Assembly: GCA_900767875.1 (NCBI GenBank)
Contig: CAAGAT010000036.1
Span: 1-64,000, forward strand
Direction: 5' to 3'
DNA length: 64,000 nt
From: an uncultured Sutterella sp.
GTDB taxonomy: Bacteria; Pseudomonadota; Gammaproteobacteria; Burkholderiales; Burkholderiaceae_F
Shown: positions 24,912 to 33,397 of the stretch, piece by piece
How the letters are laid out: each line of letters begins with the position of its first letter
How positions within the stretch are numbered: the stretch's first letter is position 1
Position numbers and translations under genes: made by a program
Notes under the pieces: model-generated
What the model was told of the DNA's origin: nothing
Seen by the model: the letters and a program-made list of their open reading frames with translations, nothing else
Database searches by the model: none

Positions 24912-25973
24912 ATGCAGGAATCTTCCATCCGCTTTTATCAGACGGGGACCTGGACGGTCGGCAACCGCCTCCTTGACCCGACCGACCGCACCGTGCAGTC
25001 GTCGCAGCAGCGCCACAACGCCCTCAATTCCGGTCACCGCGCCTGTCAGGGCTGCGGCGAGGCGCTCGGCGCCCGCTACGCTCTCGATACGGCTCTGGAC
25101 GCGACCAACGGCCAACTGATCGTCACCAACGCCACGGGGTGCCTGGAGGTCTTCTCCACGCCCTATCCGGAAACGAGCTGGCAGCTGCCGTGGTTCCATT
25201 CGCTTTTCGGCAACACCGCGGCCGTGGCCACGGGTATGGCCGCCGCGGCCCGCGTCAAGGCCCGCAAGACGGGCGGTGAGCCCGTTCGGGTTCTGGCGAT
25301 GGGCGGCGACGGCGGCACGACCGACATCGGCTTTGGGTGCCTGTCGGGCATGTTCGAGCGCAACGACGACGTGCTCTACATCTGCTACGACAACGAGGCG
25401 TACATGAATACGGGCGTGCAGCGCTCCTCGGCCACGCCGCCGGCGGCGCGCACCGCCACCACGATGCCCACGCAGGGGTACCCGGGCAACACGTTCGGTC
25501 AGGGCAAGAACGTGCCCGCCATCGCCATGGCGCACGGCATTCCCTACGTGGCCACCGCCACCGTGGCCGATCTGCACGATCTGGAACGCAAGGTGCGCAA
25601 GGCCATGACGATTCACGGCGCGCGCTACATCCACATTCTCGTGCCCTGCCCGCTGGGCTGGGGCTCGGCCTCGGGCAAGACGATTGAGCTCGCGCGTCTG
25701 GCGCACGAAACGGGGCTGTTCCCGGTCTTTGAGGCCGAGTACGGTGAAGTGACCAACGTCTCCAAGATCCGCCGCAAGCAGCCCGTGGAAAAGTACCTGA
25801 TGCTGCAAAAGCGCTTTGCGCACCTCTTCGGCAAGAAGGGCACGCCCGAAGTCGTCGAACGCATGCAGGCGCTCGCGGACCGCAACATTGCCCGCTACGG
25901 GATGCTCGAAGGCGAAACGGGCGACGAAATCCCCGTGCCCGAGCAGGGCGACGAACGCCATCACGTCGTTTAA
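24912..25973 (+). CDS. porB: 2-oxoacid:acceptor oxidoreductase, beta subunit (TPP-binding)
   Basis: The beta subunit binds thiamine diphosphate and normally a [4Fe-4S] cluster. The 353 residues have CQGCGEALGARYAL near the start, CLEVFSTPYPETSW, the TPP motif MGGDGGTTDIGFG followed by CYDNEAYMNTGVQRS, and PCPLGWGSASGKT. The N-terminal 30 residues or so are an extension before the CXXC. It follows the alpha gene by 22 bases. Confidence 0.94.
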   Translation: MQESSIRFYQTGTWTVGNRLLDPTDRTVQSSQQRHNALNSGHRACQGCGEALGARYALDTALDATNGQLIVTNATGCLEVFSTPYPETSWQLPWFHSLFGNTAAVATGMAAAARVKARKTGGEPVRVLAMGGDGGTTDIGFGCLSGMFERNDDVLYICYDNEAYMNTGVQRSSATPPAARTATTMPTQGYPGNTFGQGKNVPAIAMAHGIPYVATATVADLHDLERKVRKAMTIHGARYIHILVPCPLGWGSASGKTIELARLAHETGLFPVFEAEYGEVTNVSKIRRKQPVEKYLMLQKRFAHLFGKKGTPEVVERMQALADRNIARYGMLEGETGDEIPVPEQGDERHHVV

Positions 25974-26009
25974 GGCGCCCCTGAGACCCTGAGCGGAGAA
26001 ACAAACGAA

Positions 26010-27641
26010 ATGACTCAGAAAAACACTCCTTTTGCCATTACGCTCGACGTGGGCAGCTCGCTCGAAAACCGCACGGGCTCCTGGCGTACCGTCAAGCCCG
26101 TGTATGTCAACCGCCTGCCCCCGTGCAACGCCAAGTGCCCGGCCGGCGAAAAGTGCCAGGCCTGGCTCTACGCGGCCGAATCGGGCGACTACGAAGAGGC
26201 TTGGAAGCGCATCATCGCCGACAATCCCTTCCCGGCCTGTATGGGCCGCGTGTGCTACCACACCTGCGAGACGGCCTGCAACCGCGGCGGCCTCGACGAG
26301 CCCGTGGGCATCAACTCGGTCGAGCGCTTCCTGGGCGACAACGCCCTGGCCAAGGGCTGGGACCTGCCCAAGCCGGTCAAAGAAACCGGCAAGCGCGTCC
26401 TCGTGGTGGGCGCGGGCCCGGCGGGCCTGAGCGCGGCCTATCACCTGCGCATGGCCGGCCACACGGTGCACGTCGTCGAAGGCGCGCAGTTTGCCGGCGG
26501 CATGATGCGCTACGGCATTCCCAAGTACCGTCTGCCGCGCGAAGTGCTCGAGGCCGAAATCAAGCGCATCGAGCGCACGGGCGTGACGATCGAATGCGGC
26601 CGTGAGGTCACCGACCTTGAAGCGGAAATGAAAAACGGCCGGTATGACGCCGTGTTCCTCGGCGTGGGCGCGCACATGGCCCGCCGCACCTACATTCCCG
26701 CGGGCGACGCCTCGCACGTTCTGGACGCCGTGAGCGTTCTCAAAGACGTGGCCGAGGACGAAAAGCCGATGCTCGGCCGCCGCGTGGCCATTTACGGCGG
26801 CGGCAACACCGCCATCGACGTGGCCCGTACGGTGCGCCGCATGGGCGCCGAACCGCTCGTCGTCTACCGCCGCACGCGCGACCGCGCCCCGGCGCACCAG
26901 GCCGAAATCGAGGAGGCCATCGAGGAAGGCGTGAGCATGAAGTGGCTCTCGACCATCCGCGAAGCGCAGGGCGGCGAAATCAAGATCGAAAAGATGGAGC
27001 TCGACGAAAACGGCAAGCCGCGCGGCACGGGCGTGTATGAAAACATCGCCGTCGACACGGTGGTGCTGGCCTTGGGTCAGCAGACCAATCTCGGGTTCCT
27101 CTCGAACATGAAGGGCCTGCAGATCGAAAACGACGAACTCATCGTCGACGAGGCGATGATGAGCTCGGTGCCCGGCATCTTTGCCGGCGGCGACATGGTC
27201 AAGGGCGACAAGAACGTCACCGTGGCCATCGGCCAGGGCAAGAAGGCCGCCCGCGCCATCACGGCGTACCTCAAGGGCGAAAAGTACGTCGAGCCCCCCA
27301 AGGCGCCGATGGCCAGCTTTGACCGTCTGCACACCTGGTACTACGCCGACGCGCCCAAGACCGTGCGTCCGATGCTCGACATGGCCCGCCGTACGTCGAC
27401 CTTCGACGAAGTGCAGCATGGCCTCACCGAAGCCAACGCCCTTTTTGAGGCGCGCCGCTGCATGAGCTGCGGCAACTGCTTTGAGTGCGACAACTGCTAC
27501 GGCGTGTGCCCGGACAACGCGGTCATCAAGCTCGGCCCGGGCAAGAAGTTCAAGTTCAACTACGACTACTGCAAGGGCTGCGGCATCTGCTCGAACGAGT
27601 GCCCGTGCGGTGCGATCGACATGGTGAGCGAAGACATCTAA
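26010..27641 (+). CDS. FAD-dependent NAD(P)-linked electron-transfer subunit fused to a 2x[4Fe-4S] ferredoxin
   Basis: A 543-residue protein of the glutamate-synthase small-chain (GltD) type. The N-terminal part has the GltD-like cysteines (CNAKCPAGEKC, then CMGRVCYHTCETAC), FAD site VLVVGAGPAGLSAAYHL near 130, a second dinucleotide site YGGGNTAIDVARTVRRMG near 250, and GIFAGGDMVKGDK. The C-terminus holds two ferredoxin motifs, CFECDNCYGVCP and CKGCGICSNECP. It replaces the separate delta ferredoxin of classical enzymes and probably links the complex to NAD(P)H, as the FAD subunit does in phenylglyoxylate dehydrogenase. Confidence 0.9.
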   Translation: MTQKNTPFAITLDVGSSLENRTGSWRTVKPVYVNRLPPCNAKCPAGEKCQAWLYAAESGDYEEAWKRIIADNPFPACMGRVCYHTCETACNRGGLDEPVGINSVERFLGDNALAKGWDLPKPVKETGKRVLVVGAGPAGLSAAYHLRMAGHTVHVVEGAQFAGGMMRYGIPKYRLPREVLEAEIKRIERTGVTIECGREVTDLEAEMKNGRYDAVFLGVGAHMARRTYIPAGDASHVLDAVSVLKDVAEDEKPMLGRRVAIYGGGNTAIDVARTVRRMGAEPLVVYRRTRDRAPAHQAEIEEAIEEGVSMKWLSTIREAQGGEIKIEKMELDENGKPRGTGVYENIAVDTVVLALGQQTNLGFLSNMKGLQIENDELIVDEAMMSSVPGIFAGGDMVKGDKNVTVAIGQGKKAARAITAYLKGEKYVEPPKAPMASFDRLHTWYYADAPKTVRPMLDMARRTSTFDEVQHGLTEANALFEARRCMSCGNCFECDNCYGVCPDNAVIKLGPGKKFKFNYDYCKGCGICSNECPCGAIDMVSEDI

Positions 27642-27669
27642 GGCGGTTTTTCGACCCGATCTTTGACCG

Positions 27670-27721
27670 ACCCGGCTCGGTTGCCGGCGGCGTTTGCCGC
27701 GGGCCAATCGACCGGGTTTTT
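27670..27721 (+). terminator. Intrinsic terminator of the oxidoreductase operon
   Basis: ACCCGG (27670-27675) pairs with CCGGGT (27712-27717), followed by TTTTT. Within it GCCGGCGGC and GCCGCGGGC form an inner hairpin with one mismatch. Confidence 0.75.
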
Positions 27722-27732
27722 CGTGCGCGCAA

Positions 27733-27758
27733 CTTTAAATCGCAATTAGAATTTAAAG
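27733..27758. promoter_or_regulatory. Inverted repeat before the exporter operon, candidate operator of its TetR regulator
   Basis: CTTTAAAT (27733-27740) and ATTTAAAG (27751-27758) are perfect 8-bp arms around ten bases. A -10-like TAGAAT (27747-27752) straddles the right arm; no clear -35 is seen. The element lies 28 bases before the first gene of an operon whose last gene encodes a TetR repressor, the usual layout for self-regulated exporters. Binding is inference. Confidence 0.5.
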
Positions 27759-27785
27759 GAGTTTCCCCCTTGAGGATCACGAAAA

Positions 27786-28763
27786 ATGGCAATCAAAAAA
27801 GCGCCGGTTTTGCTCGTCGTGCTCTGCGCGGCCGCCGCTCTCGGGTATGGGTATTGGAGCCAAACGGCCGAGGATGAAGGCCCTCTGAAGATTTACGGCA
27901 GCGTGGACATGCGCACCGTGTCCCTGGCCTTTGAAGAGGCCGGGCGCATCGAACGGGTGTTGGTTGAAGAAGGCCAGACGCTTGAGGCCGGCCAAACCGT
28001 GGCGCTCTTGGCCAAGGAGCGCTACGCCATCGCCCTGCAAAACGCCGAGGCGGCGCTTCAGGTGCGCGTCAAGGAGCTCGAGCTGCTCTTGGCGGGCTCA
28101 CGCACCGAAGAAATCGAGGCGGCCCGCGCGACCTATAAGGCCGCCCGGGCTTCGGCCGAGCTCAACGACCGGATCTGCCGGCGCGAGCAAAAGTTGGGAG
28201 TGGCCACCACCGCGCAGATGATCGATCAGGCCTGCTCGCAGTGGCGCACGTCCTCGGCGCAGGCGCTCGCGGCCCAAAAGAATCTGGAGCTGCTGCTGGC
28301 GGGCACGCGTCCCGAACAAATTGAAGTGTCCAGGGCGAGCGTCACCCTGGCGCAGGCGCAAAAGGACGATGCCGAACGGGCCCTGCGCAATTGCGAACTC
28401 AAGGCCCCGAGCGCGGGCGTCGTGCGCAATCGCCTGCTGGAAAAGGGCGACATGGTCTCCTCGGGCCTGCCCGTGTATGAGGTGGCCCTGACGGATCCTC
28501 TGTGGGTGCGCGCCTGGATCGACGAAATTCACCTCGGGCGCATCCGCGCCGGCCAAAAGGTGCGCGTGACGGTCGACAGCTACCCCAACGAGGCCTTTGA
28601 GGGCACCGTGGGCTTTATCTCGAGCGTGGCCGAATTCACGCCCAAGACGGTGCAGACCGAGGCGCTGCGCACGTCCCTCGTTTACGAAGTGCGGGTGACG
28701 GTTTTCGACCCCGCGCATCGCCTGCGCCTGGGCATGCCCGCCACGGTTGAGTTGGCCGAGTAA
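27786..28763 (+). CDS. ybhG: HlyD-family membrane fusion protein of an ABC exporter (YbhG type)
   Basis: The 325-residue periplasmic adaptor has an N-terminal membrane anchor (residues about 6-22), a biotinyl-lipoyl-like segment with GRIERVLVEEGQTLEAGQTVA, a long coiled-coil hairpin (about 85-200, KELELLLAGSRTEEIEAARA repeated in similar form as ELLLAGTRPEQIEVSRA), and a C-terminal barrel. Length is close to E. coli YbhG (332). GAGGAT nine bases before the ATG is the ribosome binding site. It is first in the order G-F-S-R-TetR. Confidence 0.9.
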   Translation: MAIKKAPVLLVVLCAAAALGYGYWSQTAEDEGPLKIYGSVDMRTVSLAFEEAGRIERVLVEEGQTLEAGQTVALLAKERYAIALQNAEAALQVRVKELELLLAGSRTEEIEAARATYKAARASAELNDRICRREQKLGVATTAQMIDQACSQWRTSSAQALAAQKNLELLLAGTRPEQIEVSRASVTLAQAQKDDAERALRNCELKAPSAGVVRNRLLEKGDMVSSGLPVYEVALTDPLWVRAWIDEIHLGRIRAGQKVRVTVDSYPNEAFEGTVGFISSVAEFTPKTVQTEALRTSLVYEVRVTVFDPAHRLRLGMPATVELAE

Positions 28764-28785
28764 AGACTGAGCAAGGAGACGGGCG

Positions 28786-30552
28786 ATGCCGCAGCCGATG
28801 GCCTTGGTCTTTGACGCCGTATGCCGCGCGGAAAAGGGCGCGGGCGAGATCGTGCACGCGGTCTCAGGCGGCTTTCAAAAGGGACGCCTGGCGGCCCTCG
28901 TGGGGGCCGACGGTGCGGGAAAGACGACGCTCATGCGCATGGCCGCGGGCATTTTGGCGCCCACGGCGGGCCGCATTCTGGTCTTGGGTGAGTCGCTTTA
29001 CGACGCGCACGGGCGCGCGCGGCCGACCGTGTGCGGCTATATGCCGCAAAAGTTCGGGCTCTACGAAGATTTGAGCGTGGCGGAAAACTTTCGCCTGTAC
29101 GCCGACCTTTACGGCCTGACGCGGGTCGAGCGGCACGAGCGCACCGATGAGCTTTTTCGGATGACGGACCTGACGGACTTTACCGAGCGGCCGGCGGGCA
29201 AACTCTCGGGCGGCATGAAGCAAAAGCTGGGCTTGGCGTGTGCGCTTTTGAACCGCCCCGAGATTTTGCTCTTGGACGAGCCCACGGTGGGGGTCGATCC
29301 CTTATCAAGGCGCGATCTGTGGCGGATCCTGCGCGAGAACGTGCGCACGCGCGGCATGCTCGTGGTGGTGGCCACCACCCTGATGGACGAGGCGGCCCTG
29401 TGCGACGACGTCTTCATTCTCGAAGAGGGGGTGCTGCGCGCCACGGGCACGCCCGAGGCCATTGCCCAAAACGCGGCCGGGCGCACCTTTTTTGCCCGGG
29501 CGGCCGCTCCAAGCGAGCCCGTGCGTGCGCTGCAGGATCGGCTCTTGTCCGACACCGAGCATGTGCTTGACGCCGTGCCCGAAGCCGCGGGCGTGCGCGT
29601 GCTCGCCCAAGAGGGCGTGACGATCGAGGCTCTGAGGCGGGCCTATCCGGGCGTGGACTTTGAACAAAGAATCGAGCTTTTGGAAGACGGCTACATGGTC
29701 CTGCGCAGCCGCTACCTGGGCGACTGGCGCCACGAGAAGGGGGCCGACGACTTTTTCAGCGGGGCGCTGAAGCGTCCCGCGGCCTTGCCGCACGCGGGCG
29801 AAGTGGTGATTCACGCCGAAAACCTCGTGCGCCGCTTCGGGCGCTTTGTGGCCGTGGACAAAACCAATTTCGACGTGCGACAAGGGGAAATCTTTGGCCT
29901 GCTGGGTCCCAACGGGGCGGGCAAAACCACCACCTTCAAGATGCTCTGTGGCCTGCTGGAAGTCTCCGAGGGGAGTCTTTCGGTGGCGGGCGTGGACGTG
30001 CGTCGCGCCCGGGAAAAGGCGCGCGAGCAAATCGGCTACATGTCGCAGAAGTTTTCTCTGTACCCGGGCTTGTCGGTGCGCGAAAACCTCACTTTTTTTG
30101 CGGGCGCCTACGGCATCACGGGCTCCGAAGGCCGAGCGCGGGTTGAGGCGCTGATGAAAAGTTTTGGCTTAACGGAGCTGGCCGCTCGAGCGGCCGGGGC
30201 TCTGCCGGGCGGCTACAAGCAGCGCTTGTCGATGGCCGCGGCTGTGCTGCACGACTCGCGCCTGCTTTTTTTGGACGAGCCCACGAGCGGGGCGGACATT
30301 CCCACGCGGCGGCGCTTTTGGCGCTGGGTGACGTTTCTGGCGCGCCGGGGCACCACGGTGGTGGTGACCACGCACTTTATGGAGGAGGCGCTTTATTGCG
30401 ACCGCATCCTCATTCAGGACGCGGGCAAGAGCCTGATCCTGGGCACGCCCCAGCAGGTGCGCGGCGACGCGCCGACGATGAACGAGGCGTTCATCGGCGT
30501 GGTGACGCGCTCTCGAAATGCCGCCCATGAGGCGCAACGGGAGGCCGCATGA
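28786..30552 (+). CDS. ybhF: ABC exporter ATPase with two nucleotide-binding domains (YbhF type)
   Basis: A 588-residue tandem ATPase that powers export by the two permeases that follow. Domain 1 has Walker A GADGAGKTTL, signature LSGGMKQKLGLA and Walker B LLLDEPTVGVD; domain 2 (from about 340) has GPNGAGKTTT, LPGGYKQRLSMA and LFLDEPTSGAD. In domain 1 the usual N of GxNGAGK is D, and in domain 2 the signature is LPGGY rather than LSGGQ. E. coli YbhF has 578 residues. It overlaps the next gene by ATGA. Confidence 0.93.
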   Translation: MPQPMALVFDAVCRAEKGAGEIVHAVSGGFQKGRLAALVGADGAGKTTLMRMAAGILAPTAGRILVLGESLYDAHGRARPTVCGYMPQKFGLYEDLSVAENFRLYADLYGLTRVERHERTDELFRMTDLTDFTERPAGKLSGGMKQKLGLACALLNRPEILLLDEPTVGVDPLSRRDLWRILRENVRTRGMLVVVATTLMDEAALCDDVFILEEGVLRATGTPEAIAQNAAGRTFFARAAAPSEPVRALQDRLLSDTEHVLDAVPEAAGVRVLAQEGVTIEALRRAYPGVDFEQRIELLEDGYMVLRSRYLGDWRHEKGADDFFSGALKRPAALPHAGEVVIHAENLVRRFGRFVAVDKTNFDVRQGEIFGLLGPNGAGKTTTFKMLCGLLEVSEGSLSVAGVDVRRAREKAREQIGYMSQKFSLYPGLSVRENLTFFAGAYGITGSEGRARVEALMKSFGLTELAARAAGALPGGYKQRLSMAAAVLHDSRLLFLDEPTSGADIPTRRRFWRWVTFLARRGTTVVVTTHFMEEALYCDRILIQDAGKSLILGTPQQVRGDAPTMNEAFIGVVTRSRNAAHEAQREAA

Positions 30553-31643
30553 GTGCCTTGTCCCTTTGGTGCACGCACGCCGCCGCTTTGACGCTCAAGG
30601 AAGTGCGCCAGATCGTGCGCGACAAAAGCGCGGTGCTCTTGGGCGTACTGATGCCGCTCATGCTCATCATCCTCTTTGGCTACGGCCTGTCCTTTGACGT
30701 GCGCAACATCCGGCTTGGGGTGGTCGATACCGTGCGCACCCAAGAGAGCGAGCGCATTACCGCCTCCCTGTTGCACAACAAGAGCTTTGAGGCCGTCTTT
30801 TTCACGTCTCGCCAGCGCGCGCAGACGGCGCTGGAAAACTTTGAGGTCGAGGCGCTCGTGTACTTGGACAAAACCGTCTCGGGCACGGGCCGGCAGCTCG
30901 TCGTCGACGGCATCGACGCGCCGCGCGCCACCATGATCGTCAATGCCGTCTCGGGTACGGTGGCCGCGGCCCTGGCCGGTGAAAACACGGTGCCGGGCAC
31001 CGTGGCCGTGCCGCGCATCTGGTTTAACGAGTCGGTGATCAGCACCTGGTATCTGGTGCCCGGGCTCTTTGTGATCGTATTGACCTTGTCGGGCTGCATG
31101 CTCACGAGCCTGGTTCTGGCGCGCGAGTGGGAGCGCGGCACCATGGAGGCGATGATCGCCACGCCGGCTTCGCCCTCGGTGATTTTGGTGAGCAAAACGC
31201 TGCCGTACTTTTGCCTGGGCATGCTCGGTTGGGCGCTGTGCATGGCCGCGGCCGTTTTCCTGTACGAAGTGCCCGTGCGCGGCAGCTTCTGGGTGATTTT
31301 CGTCTCGTCGGCCCTGTACCTGCTCATGGGCCTGGGGCTGGGACTGGTGATTTCGGGCGTGACGCGCTCGCAGTTTCCGGCCTCCCAAGTGACGGTTCTG
31401 GTGAGTTTCCTGCCCGCCGTTCTTTTGTCGGGCTTTATCTTCGATCTGCGCTCGGCCCCGGCGTGGGCCGACGCGATGGCGCATCTGCTGCCGCCCGTTT
31501 ATTACCTCGAGGTGCTCAAGGTGGGGTTCCTGACGGGCGGGATGACCGAGCTTGTGGTGCGCAATCTGTTGGTGCTGGCGCTCTTTGCGCTGGTGGGCTT
31601 TGTTGCCGCGTTGCGGCTGTGTCAAAAGAGGCTGCGAAAATGA
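30549..31643 (+). CDS. ybhS: ABC exporter permease (YbhS type)
   Basis: A 364-residue ABC-2 permease: cytoplasmic start, first membrane helix LLGVLMPLMLIILFGYGLSF, a large periplasmic loop (about 55-170), then five helices in the C-terminal half beginning TWYLVPGLFVIVLTLSGCML. EWERGTMEAMIATPAS is the conserved coupling segment. It overlaps both neighbours by four bases, so subunits are translated together. Confidence 0.92.
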   Translation: MSALSLWCTHAAALTLKEVRQIVRDKSAVLLGVLMPLMLIILFGYGLSFDVRNIRLGVVDTVRTQESERITASLLHNKSFEAVFFTSRQRAQTALENFEVEALVYLDKTVSGTGRQLVVDGIDAPRATMIVNAVSGTVAAALAGENTVPGTVAVPRIWFNESVISTWYLVPGLFVIVLTLSGCMLTSLVLAREWERGTMEAMIATPASPSVILVSKTLPYFCLGMLGWALCMAAAVFLYEVPVRGSFWVIFVSSALYLLMGLGLGLVISGVTRSQFPASQVTVLVSFLPAVLLSGFIFDLRSAPAWADAMAHLLPPVYYLEVLKVGFLTGGMTELVVRNLLVLALFALVGFVAALRLCQKRLRK

Positions 31644-32758
31644 GCCGGGCTGTTTTGCTTTGGGCGCAGCGCCTGATGCGTTTTCGCGCGCTGCTGCGAA
31701 AGGAATTGCTTACGACCCTCAAGGATCGTACGAGCCGCATGATTTTGGTCGGGCCCCTGATCCTGTACGTGATTTTGTTTGGGTACGTGGCAAGCTTCAA
31801 TCTGGACTACGCCCCGTATGCGCTCCTGGATATGAGCCGCACGGCCGAAAGCGCGCATTTGGTGCGGGCCGTGGATCAAAGCGCCGTCTTTGACCGGGTG
31901 ATGACGCTCGAAAACACCGCGCAGATTGCCGAAGCGATTGACTTGGGTCGGGCCATGGTGGTGCTGGCCATCGGCCAAGACTACGCCGAGCGCCTGGCCG
32001 CCGGCCAAAGCGCGCCGGTGCAGGTGATCATCGACGGGCGCAATTCGACGACAGCGCAATTGGCGGCCGGCTATTTGTCGCTCATTGCCGCCAATACGGC
32101 CAATACGGCGGGGGGCGCGGGAGCTTTTGAGAGCATCCGGTATCTCTATAACCCCAACAACCTCACGCAGTGGTTCATCATGCCCGCGCTCATCGTGATG
32201 CTCTCGATGCTGCAGATCATGGTGCTCTCGGCCCTGTCGGTGGCGCGCGAGCGCGAGATGGGCACGTTCGAGCAGCTGCTCGTGACGCCCTTTACGACCG
32301 GGGAGCTCTTGGCCTCCAAGGCGCTCATCCCGATTGCGATCGGAATCTTTCAGGGCACGCTCATTTTCCTCATCGCCCTCTTCTGGTTTGAGGTGCCGCT
32401 GCGCGGCAGCGTGATCAAGATCTACGCCGTGCTCTTTGTCTTCGTGCTTTCGGTCGTCGGGATGGGATTGTCGATTTCGGCCTACAGCAAGACGATGCAG
32501 CAGGGGCTGCTGATCGCCTTCGTGAACCTCGTGCCGATGGTGCTTTTGTCGGGCCTCTTTACCCCCGTGCAGAACATGCCCGACTGGGTGCAGGCCATCA
32601 CCTGGGCCGATCCGCTGCGCTTTGCCCTGGTGAGCGTGCGGCGCATCTATCTGGCCGACGCCTCCTGGGCGCACCTTTTCGTGACCATGATTCCGACCGC
32701 GTTGGCGGCGGCGGTGACGCTGCCGCTCGCGTACCACTACTTCAAGAAACGCTTATGA
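31640..32758 (+). CDS. ybhR: ABC exporter permease (YbhR type)
   Basis: The second ABC-2 permease, 372 residues, starting at ATG 31640 inside the stop of the previous gene (ATGA). Topology repeats that of YbhS: one helix near the N-terminus (MILVGPLILYVILFGYVASF), a periplasmic domain, and five helices after residue 175. The coupling segment is EREMGTFEQLLVTPFTTGE. The reading frame is open further upstream through ybhS, but that portion is not membrane-protein-like. Confidence 0.92.
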   Translation: MSRAVLLWAQRLMRFRALLRKELLTTLKDRTSRMILVGPLILYVILFGYVASFNLDYAPYALLDMSRTAESAHLVRAVDQSAVFDRVMTLENTAQIAEAIDLGRAMVVLAIGQDYAERLAAGQSAPVQVIIDGRNSTTAQLAAGYLSLIAANTANTAGGAGAFESIRYLYNPNNLTQWFIMPALIVMLSMLQIMVLSALSVAREREMGTFEQLLVTPFTTGELLASKALIPIAIGIFQGTLIFLIALFWFEVPLRGSVIKIYAVLFVFVLSVVGMGLSISAYSKTMQQGLLIAFVNLVPMVLLSGLFTPVQNMPDWVQAITWADPLRFALVSVRRIYLADASWAHLFVTMIPTALAAAVTLPLAYHYFKKRL

Positions 32759-33393
32759 GAAAAGACAGCGCAAAGGCCCGCACGGACGGGCAGGCGACGC
32801 GTCAGGCGCTCATCGACGCCGCGGGCATTCTGGCCGCCCGTCACGGCTGGGCCTCGGTCAACGCCAAGGACGTGTGCAAACTCGCCGGCGTGAGCGCCGC
32901 CAGCGTCAACTACTGGTTCGGAGGCCGCGACGAGCTCTATCGGGAGGTGATCCGGCAGATTCCCGCCGGCCTGATCGACCCCAAGCTTGAGGCCTTCCTG
33001 CAAAGCGAGGCCGAGCCCCTTGAGAAAGTGCGGCGGATTTTGGAGAGTTTTTTCCTGGCTTCGCGCGGGCGCAGCCATTGGCATCTGGCGCTGTGGGCGC
33101 GGGAGGTCTTTACGGGCCCTTCGGACGAATTCATCCGCACGGCCCGGGTGCAGGGCACCAAACGCGTGATGCTCTTTCGGCGGGTGATCGCCTCCTATCT
33201 GGGCGTGCCCGACGAGGGGCCGGAAATCGAGGCGGTGGTGATGACGGTGCTCTCGCCGTGCCTGTTGATCGCCGCTTCCTCGCCCGAGGTGCTCGGCGAG
33301 GTTTATCCGCATCTGACCGAGCAGGCCGGGCGCCGCTCGGCCGTCGAGCAGATTCTGACGATGCTTCGCATGCTCAAGCGCGGCTATCCGTAG
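32755..33393 (+). CDS. cecR: TetR-family repressor, CecR type
   Basis: A 212-residue regulator with an N-terminal helix-turn-helix (LAARHGWASVNAKDVCKLAG, then VSAASVNYWFGGRDELYREV) and a C-terminal ligand domain like that of CecR (formerly YbiH), which in E. coli regulates ybhGFSR. In E. coli the regulator gene is first; here it is last and overlaps ybhR by ATGA. Its likely target is the inverted repeat at 27733-27758. It converges on the MFS gene with only four bases between stops. Confidence 0.88.
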   Translation: MRKDSAKARTDGQATRQALIDAAGILAARHGWASVNAKDVCKLAGVSAASVNYWFGGRDELYREVIRQIPAGLIDPKLEAFLQSEAEPLEKVRRILESFFLASRGRSHWHLALWAREVFTGPSDEFIRTARVQGTKRVMLFRRVIASYLGVPDEGPEIEAVVMTVLSPCLLIAASSPEVLGEVYPHLTEQAGRRSAVEQILTMLRMLKRGYP

Positions 33394-33397
33394 GCGG

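Noticed and set aside
24777..27707. A 976-codon open frame on the - strand opposite the oxidoreductase genes
   Set aside because: It mirrors the third-codon GC bias of the + strand genes, has no family motifs and a low-complexity His/Ala/Arg-rich product. It is an antisense artefact.
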